A stretch of DNA of 36,008 bases from assembly GCA_016936595.1 (NCBI GenBank), contig JAFGXO010000104.1, positions 1 to 36,008 on the forward strand. The letters run 5' to 3'. The notes beneath the pieces are model-generated. The model did no database searches. It worked only from the letters and a program-made list of their open reading frames with translations, and was not told where the DNA came from. Numbering within the stretch: the stretch's first letter is position 1; each line of letters opens with the position of its first letter. Below are positions 1 through 8,535 of the stretch, in pieces. Origin of the DNA: Bacteroidales bacterium. Lineage in GTDB: Bacteria; Bacteroidota; Bacteroidia; Bacteroidales; JAFGUD01. A program made the position numbers and the translations under genes.

Positions 1-938
1 GTTGAAGTAAAAAGACCACTCATCATAATAAAAACGAGCATAAAAAACCACGCTACAAACATTGCTTGTTGTTGGGTGTTTGATATTGTGGATATTAAAA
101 GCCCAAAGCCTAAAATTACAAACAGATAAACAATAGCGGCAATAAAAACCACTCCAAGATTGCCAATAATTGGAACATTAAAAATAATTTTTCCCAGCGT
201 TAAACCAAAAGCAAGCTCAAAAATAGCAATTATTAAAAAAGGTATCATTTTACCAATAATAAATTGATGTTTTTTAATTGGCGTTACATTTATTTGCTCG
301 ATTGTACCAATTTCTTTTTCTTTGACAAGATTCATTGCCGATAAAAACAACCCAATAATTGTAATCAGAACAACTAAAATTCCCGGCACCATAAAAACTT
401 TATAATTAAGCTCAGGATTATACCAAAATTGATGATCAATATTTATTGATTTTGTGTTTTTTAAAGCAGCAAGAGATTTAAAATCGGCATAAGTAGCAAT
501 TATTTGTTTATTATAACTCAAAATAATTTGTTTACAATACGAATTACCTATAGAGCCTGTAGTTTGATCGATTGAATTAACCAAAATCTGTATTTCTGCA
601 TTTTTTTCTCTTATCAAATCACGTTCAAAGTTCTGCGGAATAATTACAATAATATCAGCTTTATCCCTTTCCATTAACACCTGAGCTTGTTCAATAGAAA
701 ATGTTTTTCCTGAGATATTAAAAAAAGGAGATGCTTCAAATTTTTGTGTGATTCCTCTTGAAGAAGACGATAAATCATTATCTACAATACTTAAGTCAAT
801 ATTTTTAATTTCAAAAGTTGTAGCGTAAACCAAAAGAAGCAATTGCACAATAGGAACAACAAAAATTATTGGCAATAGAGTTTTATCTCTCTTAATCTGC
901 AAAAATTCCTTTTGAATTATGAATAAAATAGTTTTCAT
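1..938 (-). CDS. ABC-2 type transporter permease (3' end cut by window edge)
   Basis: I translated this reading frame by hand from an ATG at 938; it stays open to base 1, so about 312 residues are visible and the C-terminus is missing. The protein starts MKTILFIIQKEFLQIKRDK, followed by a first membrane helix (about 23-42), a soluble periplasmic domain with a DNDLSS stretch (about 50-190), and then several hydrophobic helices from about residue 195. The motif LVKEKEIGTIEQINVTPI between helices is typical of the YhhJ/YbhR-type ABC-2 permeases (family knowledge). It is the last visible gene of an efflux operon and follows the ATPase gene by about 40 bases. It presumably forms the inner-membrane channel paired with the ATPase and HlyD-like adaptor. 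The substrate cannot be read from sequence. A second permease gene may lie beyond the window, as is common in this family. Confidence 0.88.
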   Translation of the reverse strand, partial: MKTILFIIQKEFLQIKRDKTLLPIIFVVPIVQLLLLVYATTFEIKNIDLSIVDNDLSSSSRGITQKFEASPFFNISGKTFSIEQAQVLMERDKADIIVIIPQNFERDLIREKNAEIQILVNSIDQTTGSIGNSYCKQIILSYNKQIIATYADFKSLAALKNTKSINIDHQFWYNPELNYKVFMVPGILVVLITIIGLFLSAMNLVKEKEIGTIEQINVTPIKKHQFIIGKMIPFLIIAIFELAFGLTLGKIIFNVPIIGNLGVVFIAAIVYLFVILGFGLLISTISNTQQQAMFVAWFFMLVFIMMSGLFTS

Positions 939-978
939 GAAGTAATATGTAAATCAGTAAATATTTTTAATAATTATT

Positions 979-1881
979 TTAACTTTTCATCAAATCCATA
1001 AAACAATCTTCTATATTTGGTTCGATAACTTTTATTACAACATTTGAATTATTTTTATTTTTCAAAAAAACAGTAATTTCCTGTATATCAATACTTTTTC
1101 GTTTATCAGTGTAATGAATACTATCACCAAAAGCATACACAGAATTTGAATATTCAAAAGCTCTTAAATCATCTATCAATTTTTGTTTATTTTGTGATTT
1201 AATTGAAAATAATTCGTGCTTAAATTTAGAGATAATACCCTTTGGAGTATTAATATCCATAATACTACCATGCTGAATAAGAGCAACTTGATCGCAAAGC
1301 GACGCTTCGTCCATATAAGGCGTAGAAACAAGAATAGTAATACCTTTATTCTTAAGTTGTTGAAGCATTTCCCAAAATTCTTTTCTCGAAACCGCATCAA
1401 CGCCTGTTGTAGGTTCGTCTAATATCAAAACTTTAGGTTTATGAATTAAAGCACATGAAAGAGCAAGTTTTTGTTTCATTCCACCGGATAATTTTCCGGC
1501 TAACCGTTTTTTTAAAGGAGCTATTTGATCAAAAATATCTTTTATCAGCTCATAATTTTTATTAACTGTAACACCAAAAACTGTAGCAAAAAAATTAAGG
1601 TTTTCTTCAACCGTTAAATCTTGATACAATGAAAATCTACCTGGCATATAACCTGTTATTTTTCTAATTTTCTTATAATCAGCAACAACATTAAGACCAT
1701 TCACAAATGCCTCTCCACTATCGGGAAAAAGCAAACTAGTAAGAATTCTAAAAATAGTAGTTTTTCCGGCACCATCAGGACCAATAAGTCCAAATAATTC
1801 GCCTTTTTCAACCTCAAACGAAATATTATTAACAGCTTGAACTTTCCCGTAATTTTTTCTGATATTTTTTATTGTAACCAT
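979..1881 (-). CDS. ABC transporter ATP-binding protein (YbhF-like efflux ATPase)
   Basis: This is the nucleotide-binding subunit that powers the neighbouring permease. I chose the ATG at 1881 (MVTIKNIRKNYGKVQAV); a longer version from a TTG at 1896 adds only five residues. Numbered from the TTG, Walker A is GPDGAGKTT (39-47), the signature is LSGGMKQK (136-143) and Walker B is VLILDEPT (156-163). The switch position that usually carries His reads STPYMDEA, so the H-loop histidine is Pro193. My recollection is that some ABC-2 export ATPases of the YbhF group deviate here, so this is not proof of inactivity. The C-terminal region (about 220-305) is the short regulatory extension common to DrrA/YbhF-type ATPases. 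It lies 23 bases after the HlyD-like gene and is clearly co-transcribed with it. Confidence 0.93.
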   Translation of the reverse strand: MVTIKNIRKNYGKVQAVNNISFEVEKGELFGLIGPDGAGKTTIFRILTSLLFPDSGEAFVNGLNVVADYKKIRKITGYMPGRFSLYQDLTVEENLNFFATVFGVTVNKNYELIKDIFDQIAPLKKRLAGKLSGGMKQKLALSCALIHKPKVLILDEPTTGVDAVSRKEFWEMLQQLKNKGITILVSTPYMDEASLCDQVALIQHGSIMDINTPKGIISKFKHELFSIKSQNKQKLIDDLRAFEYSNSVYAFGDSIHYTDKRKSIDIQEITVFLKNKNNSNVVIKVIEPNIEDCFMDLMKS

Positions 1882-1904
1882 ATAATTCACAAACAATTAA
1901 AATA

Positions 1905-2783
1905 TTATTTCACAAAATTAACTTCCGCCGGCATTCCAATTTTAAGACTACCATCATTCTCAACATCAAGTTTTACAGCATAAACCAAATTTACACGTTC
2001 TTTTTTTGTTTGAATAATTTTTGGAGTAAACTCAGCCGTATTTGAAATCCAAGAAATTGTACCTGTAGGCTCCCAATTTTGAGGATTATCAATTATTATA
2101 TTTGCCTGCTGACCAATTTTTATACTTGCCAATTGATCTTCGGATACATAAACAGTTAATTCCATGTTTTTCAAATCAGCTAATTTCAGCATAGGTTTTC
2201 CTGTTGCAGCTAATTCATAACAATTTAAGTATGTTTCAAGAATAATTCCGTCAATAGGAGAAATAATATAACATCTATTAATTTGTTCTTCAATCAATTT
2301 TATACCGGAATCTATAGCATCTAATTCGGCAAAAATTGAGGCATTTCCGGATTTCGCAGCAATTATTTGTTGGTCGATAACAGCAATTTGCCCCACAACA
2401 TTATCATATTTTTGTTGACTAATTGCACTATCTTTAAGCAAATTTTCAAGTCTTTGTCGTTCAATTTCTAATACTTCTTTTTGTTCCTCTAAAACATTAA
2501 CTTGGGCTAAAATTCCACTAAATTTTGTTGAAATGGCTTTTTTATGTGCCAATAATTGATCTTTTTGCAAAACCAACAGTTCTGAATCAATAATTGCAAT
2601 TGTGTCTCCCTGATTTATTTCATCACCCTCATAAAAATTTAACGATAAAATTTTGCCGGTGCTTTCGCTTGAAATAATTATTTCGTTAGCAGAAAAATTA
2701 CCGTAAGCATCAGATTTTTCATTTCTATCACATGATACAAAAATAATTATAATCAAAAATAACATTGTAAATATTTTTCTCAT
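1905..2783 (-). CDS. HlyD-family periplasmic adaptor lipoprotein
   Basis: 292 residues. The N-terminus is a lipoprotein signal with Cys18 as the likely lipidation site (IIIFVSC). It is followed by a biotinyl/lipoyl-like beta-barrel half (EGDEINQGDTIAIIDSELL, about 54-72), a long alpha-helical coiled-coil hairpin (about 75-170, with repeated Glu/Gln/Leu heptads), the second lipoyl half (ISPIDGIILETYL) and a C-terminal beta-barrel domain ending at residue 292. This is the domain order of membrane fusion proteins such as YhiI/YbhG (family knowledge). It should bridge the ABC-2 permease in the inner membrane to the TolC-like channel encoded just upstream. The gene sits between that channel and the ATPase gene in one operon. 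Confidence 0.92.
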   Translation of the reverse strand: MRKIFTMLFLIIIIFVSCDRNEKSDAYGNFSANEIIISSESTGKILSLNFYEGDEINQGDTIAIIDSELLVLQKDQLLAHKKAISTKFSGILAQVNVLEEQKEVLEIERQRLENLLKDSAISQQKYDNVVGQIAVIDQQIIAAKSGNASIFAELDAIDSGIKLIEEQINRCYIISPIDGIILETYLNCYELAATGKPMLKLADLKNMELTVYVSEDQLASIKIGQQANIIIDNPQNWEPTGTISWISNTAEFTPKIIQTKKERVNLVYAVKLDVENDGSLKIGMPAEVNFVK

Positions 2784-2858
2784 AATTTACGAATTTTTAA
2801 ATTGAGTTTACTTAATTAATTATATGTTCAAATTTGCAGATTTCAAGCACCTTTACAA

Positions 2859-4115
2859 CTAATAAACATTATTATATTCAAATTTTAATTGTTCATATTG
2901 AATTTTATGAAGTTCAAGAGTAAGTTGAGTTTGCGAAAGTTTATTAACCTCAACAACATATTCGGCCGAAGTAATAATTCCATTTTTTAATTGAGATTTA
3001 TAAGTATTTAGAATTTTCTCCTGAAGTTCAATAATTTGTTCATCTTTATGTATAGTTTGTTGAAGCGAATTTAATTGAGCAAGAATATTTTCTTTCTGAA
3101 TGTTTATAGCAACCTGTATATTATGCCTATCAATTGAAAGCTGGTCATTTTTAATTGCATTAATCTGACGATTTCTATTTGCGTTATTCCAATCAAAAAC
3201 CCGCCATGAACAAGTAACTCCAGCAATAAAGTAAGGCGAAAATTCATCACTTAACATATTTAAACCCGGACGTCCGTAGCCACCTTGTGCAAAGGCATAA
3301 ACATTGGGTTTTCGAGAAGCTGATATTTGATTATCTATTAAGTTTAATTTTTGCGATTGAATATCCACAAGTTGCATACGAGGACTAATTGAAGTATCAA
3401 ACGAATTTATTGACAGATATGGAAAAAGCAATTCGGATTCAGAGCCTAAATCTTGTCCGGTATATTGTTTTAAAACATTTAAAGTAGAAGTTTTTAAAAT
3501 GATTGTTTCTTCTAATCTTTGTTCAATTTTAAGAATTTCGGAGAGCAAAATATCTCTATTTACAGGAGTTAAAACAGCACCATTTATTGAAGCTTCAACA
3601 ACATTAAGTTGCTCATTTAATGTTTTCAACTGATTATTAATAACATCAATCTGTTTATCTAACAAAAGTGCAAGAAAAAATATTTTGGCAATATTATTTT
3701 CTATTTGTTTTTGCTGAATTGTTGATTTAGTTAAATTTTCGGTAGCAGAAAGATTTAAAATATTTGCATAAGACTTTGTAAGACCTCCGTCATAAATAAG
3801 CTGATTTATTTCAAGATAGGCTTTATACTGGTCAAGAGGAACAGTTGGCATTTCAACTCCCGGAATCGGAAGATTTATTTCAATTGTTGATGACTGAAAA
3901 GTTGCCTGACCATTCAATTTAATAACCGGATAATAATTAGTTTTTAAATTATTCTGTTGTAAATCAACGGTTTGATTACTGTAATCAAGAGATTGTTGAA
4001 GCCCATAATTATCAATACCGGCAAAAATACATTGCCAAAGACTTATTGTATCCGATGTTTGTGAAAGCAAATTAAAACTACCAAACAAAAATAACAGTAT
4101 AATATTTTTTCTCAT
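2859..4115 (-). CDS. TolC-like outer membrane efflux protein
   Basis: 418 residues with a signal peptide ending near residue 19 (LLSQTSDTISLW). The rest is dominated by long amphipathic helices rich in Gln, Asn, Leu and Ile, with two repeats of the TolC (OEP) type: the N-terminal half has LDYSNQTVDLQQNNLKTNYY and the C-terminal half has LNTYKSQLKNGIITSAEYV, the typical closing motif of these channels (family knowledge). It would form the trimeric outer-membrane exit duct for the downstream HlyD adaptor and ABC exporter. It lies 103 bases after the TetR gene and 75 bases before the adaptor gene, all on the same strand. Confidence 0.92.
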   Translation of the reverse strand: MRKNIILLFLFGSFNLLSQTSDTISLWQCIFAGIDNYGLQQSLDYSNQTVDLQQNNLKTNYYPVIKLNGQATFQSSTIEINLPIPGVEMPTVPLDQYKAYLEINQLIYDGGLTKSYANILNLSATENLTKSTIQQKQIENNIAKIFFLALLLDKQIDVINNQLKTLNEQLNVVEASINGAVLTPVNRDILLSEILKIEQRLEETIILKTSTLNVLKQYTGQDLGSESELLFPYLSINSFDTSISPRMQLVDIQSQKLNLIDNQISASRKPNVYAFAQGGYGRPGLNMLSDEFSPYFIAGVTCSWRVFDWNNANRNRQINAIKNDQLSIDRHNIQVAINIQKENILAQLNSLQQTIHKDEQIIELQEKILNTYKSQLKNGIITSAEYVVEVNKLSQTQLTLELHKIQYEQLKFEYNNVY

Positions 4116-4218
4116 AAGTAAATATATTTTACAAAATTGACATTTAAAACAAAATTTATTATCGTCAAATAATTAAATTATTACATCATAAATAAGCCAG
4201 TATAATTACACAAATCTC

Positions 4219-4848
4219 TTAGTTCTTAACTTTAATAGAATGTATTACAAAATCGGCAACTTCGATTTTACGTTTATCTGCAAAATTTTTATATTGATTT
4301 TTATTATCTCCAAAAAATAATTTCATTAAAATTGGTTTTGCTGCAAAGGGGAAAATACAAAGCGACATTATATTTACAATTAATTGATCAAATTCTATTG
4401 GTCTAATTATTCCATTTTGTATTTCTTTTTCAATTTGAAATTTAAGTATTTCAAATTGATTTTGTTTTAAATTATCAAAAAAACCGGAAAAAGTATCAGT
4501 TATTTTTATAGGTTTTTGGCTTAATTCATGCAAAACAAACATAGGTAGAAAAGGATTTTTTTCTAAAAGAGTAATATATTCGAGAGTAAAAGTTTCAATT
4601 TTTTCAAAAAGAGATTTTTCACTGTCAAAAATTTTAACTGTATCGGGCAAAAAGGTTTTAATCACTTTTTGAAAAACCTCCGAAAAAAGTTTATCTTTTG
4701 ATCGATAATAATAATGCAATAATGATTTATTTATTTTAGCTTCATCAGCAATTTCTTGCATTCTGGCACCATCTAAGCCTTTTTCAACAAAAACTTTATT
4801 TGCAGCTTCGAGTATTTTAGCCTCTGTAGATTTATCTTTTTGTTTCAT
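4219..4848 (-). CDS. TetR/AcrR-family transcriptional regulator
   Basis: 209 residues. The N-terminal helix-turn-helix spans about residues 10-58: ILEAANKVFVEKGLDGARMQ, then EIADEAKINKSLLHYYYRSK, which is textbook TetR layout including the Tyr-rich recognition end. The C-terminal ligand-binding domain (about 70-209) is helical and not similar enough to a known subgroup for me to name a ligand. It is the first gene of the efflux operon, so it is probably an autoregulator of the tolC-hlyD-ABC genes behind it (inference from position). A Bacteroidota -7 promoter match lies 36 bases upstream of the start codon, and a strong terminator-like hairpin separates it from the gldN paralog upstream. Confidence 0.92.
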   Translation of the reverse strand: MKQKDKSTEAKILEAANKVFVEKGLDGARMQEIADEAKINKSLLHYYYRSKDKLFSEVFQKVIKTFLPDTVKIFDSEKSLFEKIETFTLEYITLLEKNPFLPMFVLHELSQKPIKITDTFSGFFDNLKQNQFEILKFQIEKEIQNGIIRPIEFDQLIVNIMSLCIFPFAAKPILMKLFFGDNKNQYKNFADKRKIEVADFVIHSIKVKN

Positions 4849-4883
4849 CTTTTTGGTTTAATTATTTGGTTTAACTATCTGGT

Positions 4884-4891
4884 CAAAAATA
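4884..4891 (-). promoter_or_regulatory. Candidate -7 promoter element for the TetR efflux operon
   Basis: Read on the minus strand this is TATTTTTG, an exact fit to the Bacteroidota primary-sigma -7 consensus TAnnTTTG. It lies 36 bases upstream of the TetR start codon. I did not find a TTTG -33 element at the expected distance of about 19-21 bases, and such 8-mers are common in AT-rich DNA, so it is a candidate only. Confidence 0.35.
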
Positions 4892-4923
4892 AATTGTTTT
4901 TATTAAATAAAAAAAAATTTCAC

Positions 4924-4960
4924 AAAAAAACTTTATCAGTTTAAAAAAGCACCGATAAAG
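4924..4960 (-). terminator. Intrinsic terminator after the second gldN copy
   Basis: On the minus strand a 10-bp stem (CTTTATCGGT pairing with ACTGATAAAG, one G-U wobble) with a loop of about 10 bases is followed directly by seven T. It begins 29 bases after the stop codon of the gldN paralog and isolates the T9SS genes from the TetR operon. Confidence 0.75.
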
Positions 4961-4988
4961 TTATAGCATACAACAAATTAAAAAAAAA

Positions 4989-5861
4989 TTAATATTCCCA
5001 AAGATCTTGTTCAAAATTAAAAATTTCATTTTTAATTCTATCAGATTCTAACAAAACTTCTAAACCAGTTTCATATTCAAGAATTGCTCGTTGATAAGGA
5101 TTTGATTCCATAAAAATATAGCTTGAAAAAAATCTTTTTTGGAAAACATCGTCAAACGAAATATTAGTTACATCAGTATAAGGACTATATATTTGGCTAC
5201 GAGCAAGTAAAGGGCGAGCTTCGGGATAATAAATCCAAAAAACTTTTTTATACAAAGGACTAGTTTGATCAATATCATCAGCACGATAATATTTTCTAAT
5301 TGGGCAAAACCCAATAATACGCACATCCATAACAGAACGTTGTTTGTCAAAAAACCATAATTCTTTAACTAAATAAGAGCTAATAGATGAAGAATTATAA
5401 GGTATATCAACAGAAACTGTATCAAACCCTTCGATAGTTTCCACTACTTGCACATCTTGCCCGGCGCCCATTTCAACGTGAATTTCGTCTTCAGTCATAA
5501 TAACGTCAAATTCATTTCCGGCATCAGAAGCACGAACTCTATAAGCCGTTAAACCCTGAGTATGCACACCATCTAAAATAATATCAATTAAACTTTTAGT
5601 TCCTCTTGTTGGAGTTGCAGGAAGAGCAAGAACATGATTCATCTTTTCGGATAATTCAATTCTACGCCATATTATACGAGACCACATTACATCGGCTTCG
5701 CGAACATACTGGTAAGGCATTGGCACATCATTAGCAATATGCACCTCACGATAAGGTAAGGGTTGAACGTGTGTACCGGTTCCTTGTGCTACTAACTCAA
5801 TGCTACAAACAGAACTTAATAATAAAAATAAGACAAATGTATTAAATATTTTTTTCATCAT
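4989..5861 (-). CDS. GldN/PorN-family T9SS protein, second copy (GldO-like paralog)
   Basis: 290 residues with a signal peptide (about 1-25, ending LVAQG). From residue 25 on it is nearly identical to the adjacent upstream GldN: the same AQGTGTHVQPLPYREVHIAN start, DRIK.EIFNFEQDLWEY end and equal length. The signal peptides differ completely, and most substitutions in the mature part fall in residues 132-161. GldN/PorN proteins form the periplasmic ring with GldK/PorK that couples the type IX motor to the outer-membrane machinery (established family knowledge). Flavobacterium johnsoniae also has a GldN paralog, GldO, next to gldN, so this copy may play a similar partly redundant role. It is bracketed by terminator-like hairpins on both sides, so it may be expressed separately or by read-through. 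Confidence 0.9.
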   Translation of the reverse strand: MMKKIFNTFVLFLLLSSVCSIELVAQGTGTHVQPLPYREVHIANDVPMPYQYVREADVMWSRIIWRRIELSEKMNHVLALPATPTRGTKSLIDIILDGVHTQGLTAYRVRASDAGNEFDVIMTEDEIHVEMGAGQDVQVVETIEGFDTVSVDIPYNSSSISSYLVKELWFFDKQRSVMDVRIIGFCPIRKYYRADDIDQTSPLYKKVFWIYYPEARPLLARSQIYSPYTDVTNISFDDVFQKRFFSSYIFMESNPYQRAILEYETGLEVLLESDRIKNEIFNFEQDLWEY

Positions 5862-5930
5862 ATATAAATTTACGAATCAGTTATCTTTAAAATAAAACTT
5901 AAAAAAAGAACAAATTATTGCAAAAAAAAC

Positions 5931-5966
5931 AAATAAAAAAAGCTGACAATATCATGAGTCAGCTTT
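5931..5966 (-). terminator. Intrinsic terminator between the two gldN copies
   Basis: Minus-strand reading gives a perfect 9-bp stem (AAAGCTGAC / GTCAGCTTT) with a 10-base loop, followed by a T-rich tail (TTTT A TTT). It lies just after the stop codon of the first gldN and well before the start of the second, so it should reduce expression of the downstream copy unless that copy has its own promoter. Confidence 0.75.
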
Positions 5967-5988
5967 ATTAATATTTTAAAAACAGTTT

Positions 5989-6861
5989 CTAATATTCCCA
6001 AAGATCTTGTTCAAAATTAAAAATTTCAGTTTTAATTCTGTCGGATTCTAAAAGAACTTCTAAGCCTGTTTCATATTCAAGAATTGCTCTTTGATAAGGA
6101 TTAGATTCCATAAAAATATAACTTGAGAAGAATCTTTTTTGGAAAATATCATCAAAAGAAATATTGGTAACATCAGTATAAGGGCTATATATTTGGCTAC
6201 GGGCAAGCAAAGGGCGTGCTTCGGGGTAATGTACCCAAAAAACTTTTTTATACAATGGACTAGTTTGATCAAAATCATCAGGACGATAATATTTTCTAAT
6301 AGGACAAACACCAATAATTCTTACATCCATTACCGAACGTTGTTTATCAAAAAACCATAATTCTTTTACAAGATAAGAGTTTATTGAAGCAGAATTATAA
6401 GGAGTAGTAACAGTAACTGTATCATAAACACCCGGTTCTACCTCAACAACCTGTTGATCGGAGGCAGCCCCCATTTCAACATGAATTTCGTCTTCAGTCA
6501 TAATAACGTCAAATTCATTACCGGCATCGGAAGCACGAGCACGATAAGCAGTTAAACCTTGAGTATGAATTCCGTCAAGAATCACATCAATTAAACTTTT
6601 GGTTCCTCTCGTTGGAGTAGCAGGAAGAGCAAGAACATGATTCATCTTTTCAGACAATTCAATTCTTCTCCAAATAATTCTTGACCACATAACATCGGCC
6701 TCGCGAACGTATTGATATGGCATTGGAACATCGTTAGCAATATGAACCTCTCGATAAGGTAAAGGTTGCACGTGTGTTCCGGTTCCCTGAGCCATTAAAT
6801 CGGCAAAGGCAAAAAACAACATAAGGGGTAATAATGCCCAGAATTTGAATGATTTTCTCAT
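5989..6861 (-). CDS. gldN: Gliding motility / T9SS protein GldN (PorN)
   Basis: 290 residues with a signal peptide (about 1-24, FAFADLMAQG). The mature protein carries the family hallmarks READVMWSRIIWRRIELSEK (about 53-72), KELWFFDKQRSVMDVRIIG and the C-terminal NPYQRAILEYETGL region (family knowledge). GldN/PorN is a periplasmic component that binds the GldK/PorK lipoprotein to form the outer-membrane-associated ring of the type IX secretion system. The gene follows gldM in the conserved K-L-M-N order but is separated from it by a strong terminator-like hairpin. A near-identical paralog lies immediately downstream. Confidence 0.94.
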   Translation of the reverse strand: MRKSFKFWALLPLMLFFAFADLMAQGTGTHVQPLPYREVHIANDVPMPYQYVREADVMWSRIIWRRIELSEKMNHVLALPATPTRGTKSLIDVILDGIHTQGLTAYRARASDAGNEFDVIMTEDEIHVEMGAASDQQVVEVEPGVYDTVTVTTPYNSASINSYLVKELWFFDKQRSVMDVRIIGVCPIRKYYRPDDFDQTSPLYKKVFWVHYPEARPLLARSQIYSPYTDVTNISFDDIFQKRFFSSYIFMESNPYQRAILEYETGLEVLLESDRIKTEIFNFEQDLWEY

Positions 6862-6905
6862 GGTTATTGATATAATTTTAATTTGACAAATATTTTTTCA
6901 AAGAT

Positions 6906-6953
6906 AAAAAAAAGAAGTTTTAACAAAAACTCTTTTTTATTAAAACTTCTTTT
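6906..6953 (-). terminator. Intrinsic terminator after gldM
   Basis: A perfect 13-bp inverted repeat (AAAAGAAGTTTTA / TAAAACTTCTTTT, arms at 6910-6922 and 6941-6953) with an 18-base loop, followed on the minus strand by further T residues. It sits between the gldM stop codon and the gldN start codon. The stem is AT-rich, but long and flawless. Confidence 0.7.
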
Positions 6954-6983
6954 AAGTAAGAATATTGTATGTAATCAGTAAAA

Positions 6984-8513
6984 TTATTGCAATTTAAAGC
7001 TAATTGAACCAAGACTACGAATACTTCCATCGGGAGCACGTGCTTTTATATTTTCAAAATAAACTTTTTGACCTCTATTTAACTGACGTATAATACCTTG
7101 TTGTTGAGCAGTAATAGTTGCTCCGGAAGTTGACTGTTCTTCAGTAAAACCTTGAATTGTTGCAGACACAGAAAATCCTGTAACAGGAAAAGCTAAATCG
7201 AACACAAAGTTATCAAGTTGAGCTTTTACAATTCTTTGGCTCAAAAGAACTTGTTGCGAAATAACACCACCTTTCATCCCTCCAACAGTTGCGTAAGGGT
7301 CAGGTACAGGCAAACATCTAAATTGCATAGAACCAGCGGTATTACCATCAGCAATCACACTAATTGTAGCAGTACCAGTTGAAGTAACTTTAGCGTTATA
7401 TTTACCGGCACCTCCGTTAGAAGTTAAACGACCTCCAGAACCGGAAATAGTAGCAGAAATATCACGACCGGTAGCAGTTACTTGAATAGGATTATCAACT
7501 CCAATATAAAGAACATTCATTTTTGTAGGAGAAATAGCCCAAGTAGGAGCAACAACTTGATATTGGTGTTCAAATGGGAATCTTGCAGTATCACCGGTAG
7601 CAGGATCTTTAAGAAGGATTTCCCCTCCCCAAGTAAAAGTACCAGGAGAACCAGTTCCGGGGTTATAAACACCTTTACCATTTTGAACATCTAATTTAGT
7701 ACCATTATCGAGAACAATAATAGGATCTTTTGTAGAGTCATACGCAGCAATAAAAACTTCAGCAGTAAAATCTTCACCAACCTTAACATAACTATTTGGA
7801 GCATTAACAATTGCTTCAATTGTATTAAATTTAAAATCACTTTTACCAATTTGTCCAAGCAAATAAGTTAACATATCAGATTCTACATTTCTGATATCAT
7901 TTTGCATTTTAGACATCATTGCTATAACAGCAATCAAAGGCAAGTGTTCAAAGTTTGCATTAGCCCATGGCAAATAAGTTCCGGGTTCGTTAGCAGACTC
8001 AATATCGGCAGTACTAAGAATATCTTTAACGTTATGAGCTAATACAGTAGTGGTATCAGAAATTAAACTTAGAACAAAATCTCTGTAAGCGTCAATTTCA
8101 TCTTTAAGAGCTTCACCACGACCTTCAAGTATCATAACCTGTCCGCCCACATTGTTATCGTCTTTTTTGTTAATATGATCAACATCACCCTCGGGTCCAT
8201 CGGCCACAACAACTAAGTCATATTTATCTTGTTTAATTAAAGAGTCTAATTCATTAGTTTTTAACTTAAGTTGTTGAGCATAATCATAGTATATTCCAAC
8301 TTTAGTAGGATTTTCTTTAAATGCTTTTTCAAATTCGCCGTATGCATCAATATTTTTAGTTTTAACGTTATCGGTAGCTTCTATAATACTTTTGTTAATA
8401 AGCACAAAGGCATTAAGAATTTCGGCAGAAACGTTTAGAGCCAACATTGCCGTAAGAAACAGATACATCAAGTTGATCATTTGCTGCCTTGGGGATAAAC
8501 CTTTTTCAGACAT
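6984..8513 (-). CDS. gldM: T9SS/gliding motor protein GldM (PorM)
   Basis: 509 residues. A short cytoplasmic N-terminus (MSEKGLSPRQQMINLMYLF) leads into one transmembrane helix at about 15-38 that contains Glu31, the intramembrane acidic residue conserved in GldM (family knowledge). The remainder is a large periplasmic region with several beta-rich domains, including GGRLTSNGGAGKYNAKVTST and the end MKGGVISQQVLLSQRIVKAQ onward. GldM dimers with a GldL pentamer form the proton-driven rotary motor of the type IX system; the periplasmic shaft contacts the GldK/GldN ring. The gene begins 22 bases after gldL without a hairpin between them, so gldL-gldM appear to be one transcript, ended by the hairpin at 6906-6953. 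Confidence 0.96.
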   Translation of the reverse strand: MSEKGLSPRQQMINLMYLFLTAMLALNVSAEILNAFVLINKSIIEATDNVKTKNIDAYGEFEKAFKENPTKVGIYYDYAQQLKLKTNELDSLIKQDKYDLVVVADGPEGDVDHINKKDDNNVGGQVMILEGRGEALKDEIDAYRDFVLSLISDTTTVLAHNVKDILSTADIESANEPGTYLPWANANFEHLPLIAVIAMMSKMQNDIRNVESDMLTYLLGQIGKSDFKFNTIEAIVNAPNSYVKVGEDFTAEVFIAAYDSTKDPIIVLDNGTKLDVQNGKGVYNPGTGSPGTFTWGGEILLKDPATGDTARFPFEHQYQVVAPTWAISPTKMNVLYIGVDNPIQVTATGRDISATISGSGGRLTSNGGAGKYNAKVTSTGTATISVIADGNTAGSMQFRCLPVPDPYATVGGMKGGVISQQVLLSQRIVKAQLDNFVFDLAFPVTGFSVSATIQGFTEEQSTSGATITAQQQGIIRQLNRGQKVYFENIKARAPDGSIRSLGSISFKLQ

Positions 8514-8535
8514 ATTAAATTTTTTTTAAAGTTAA

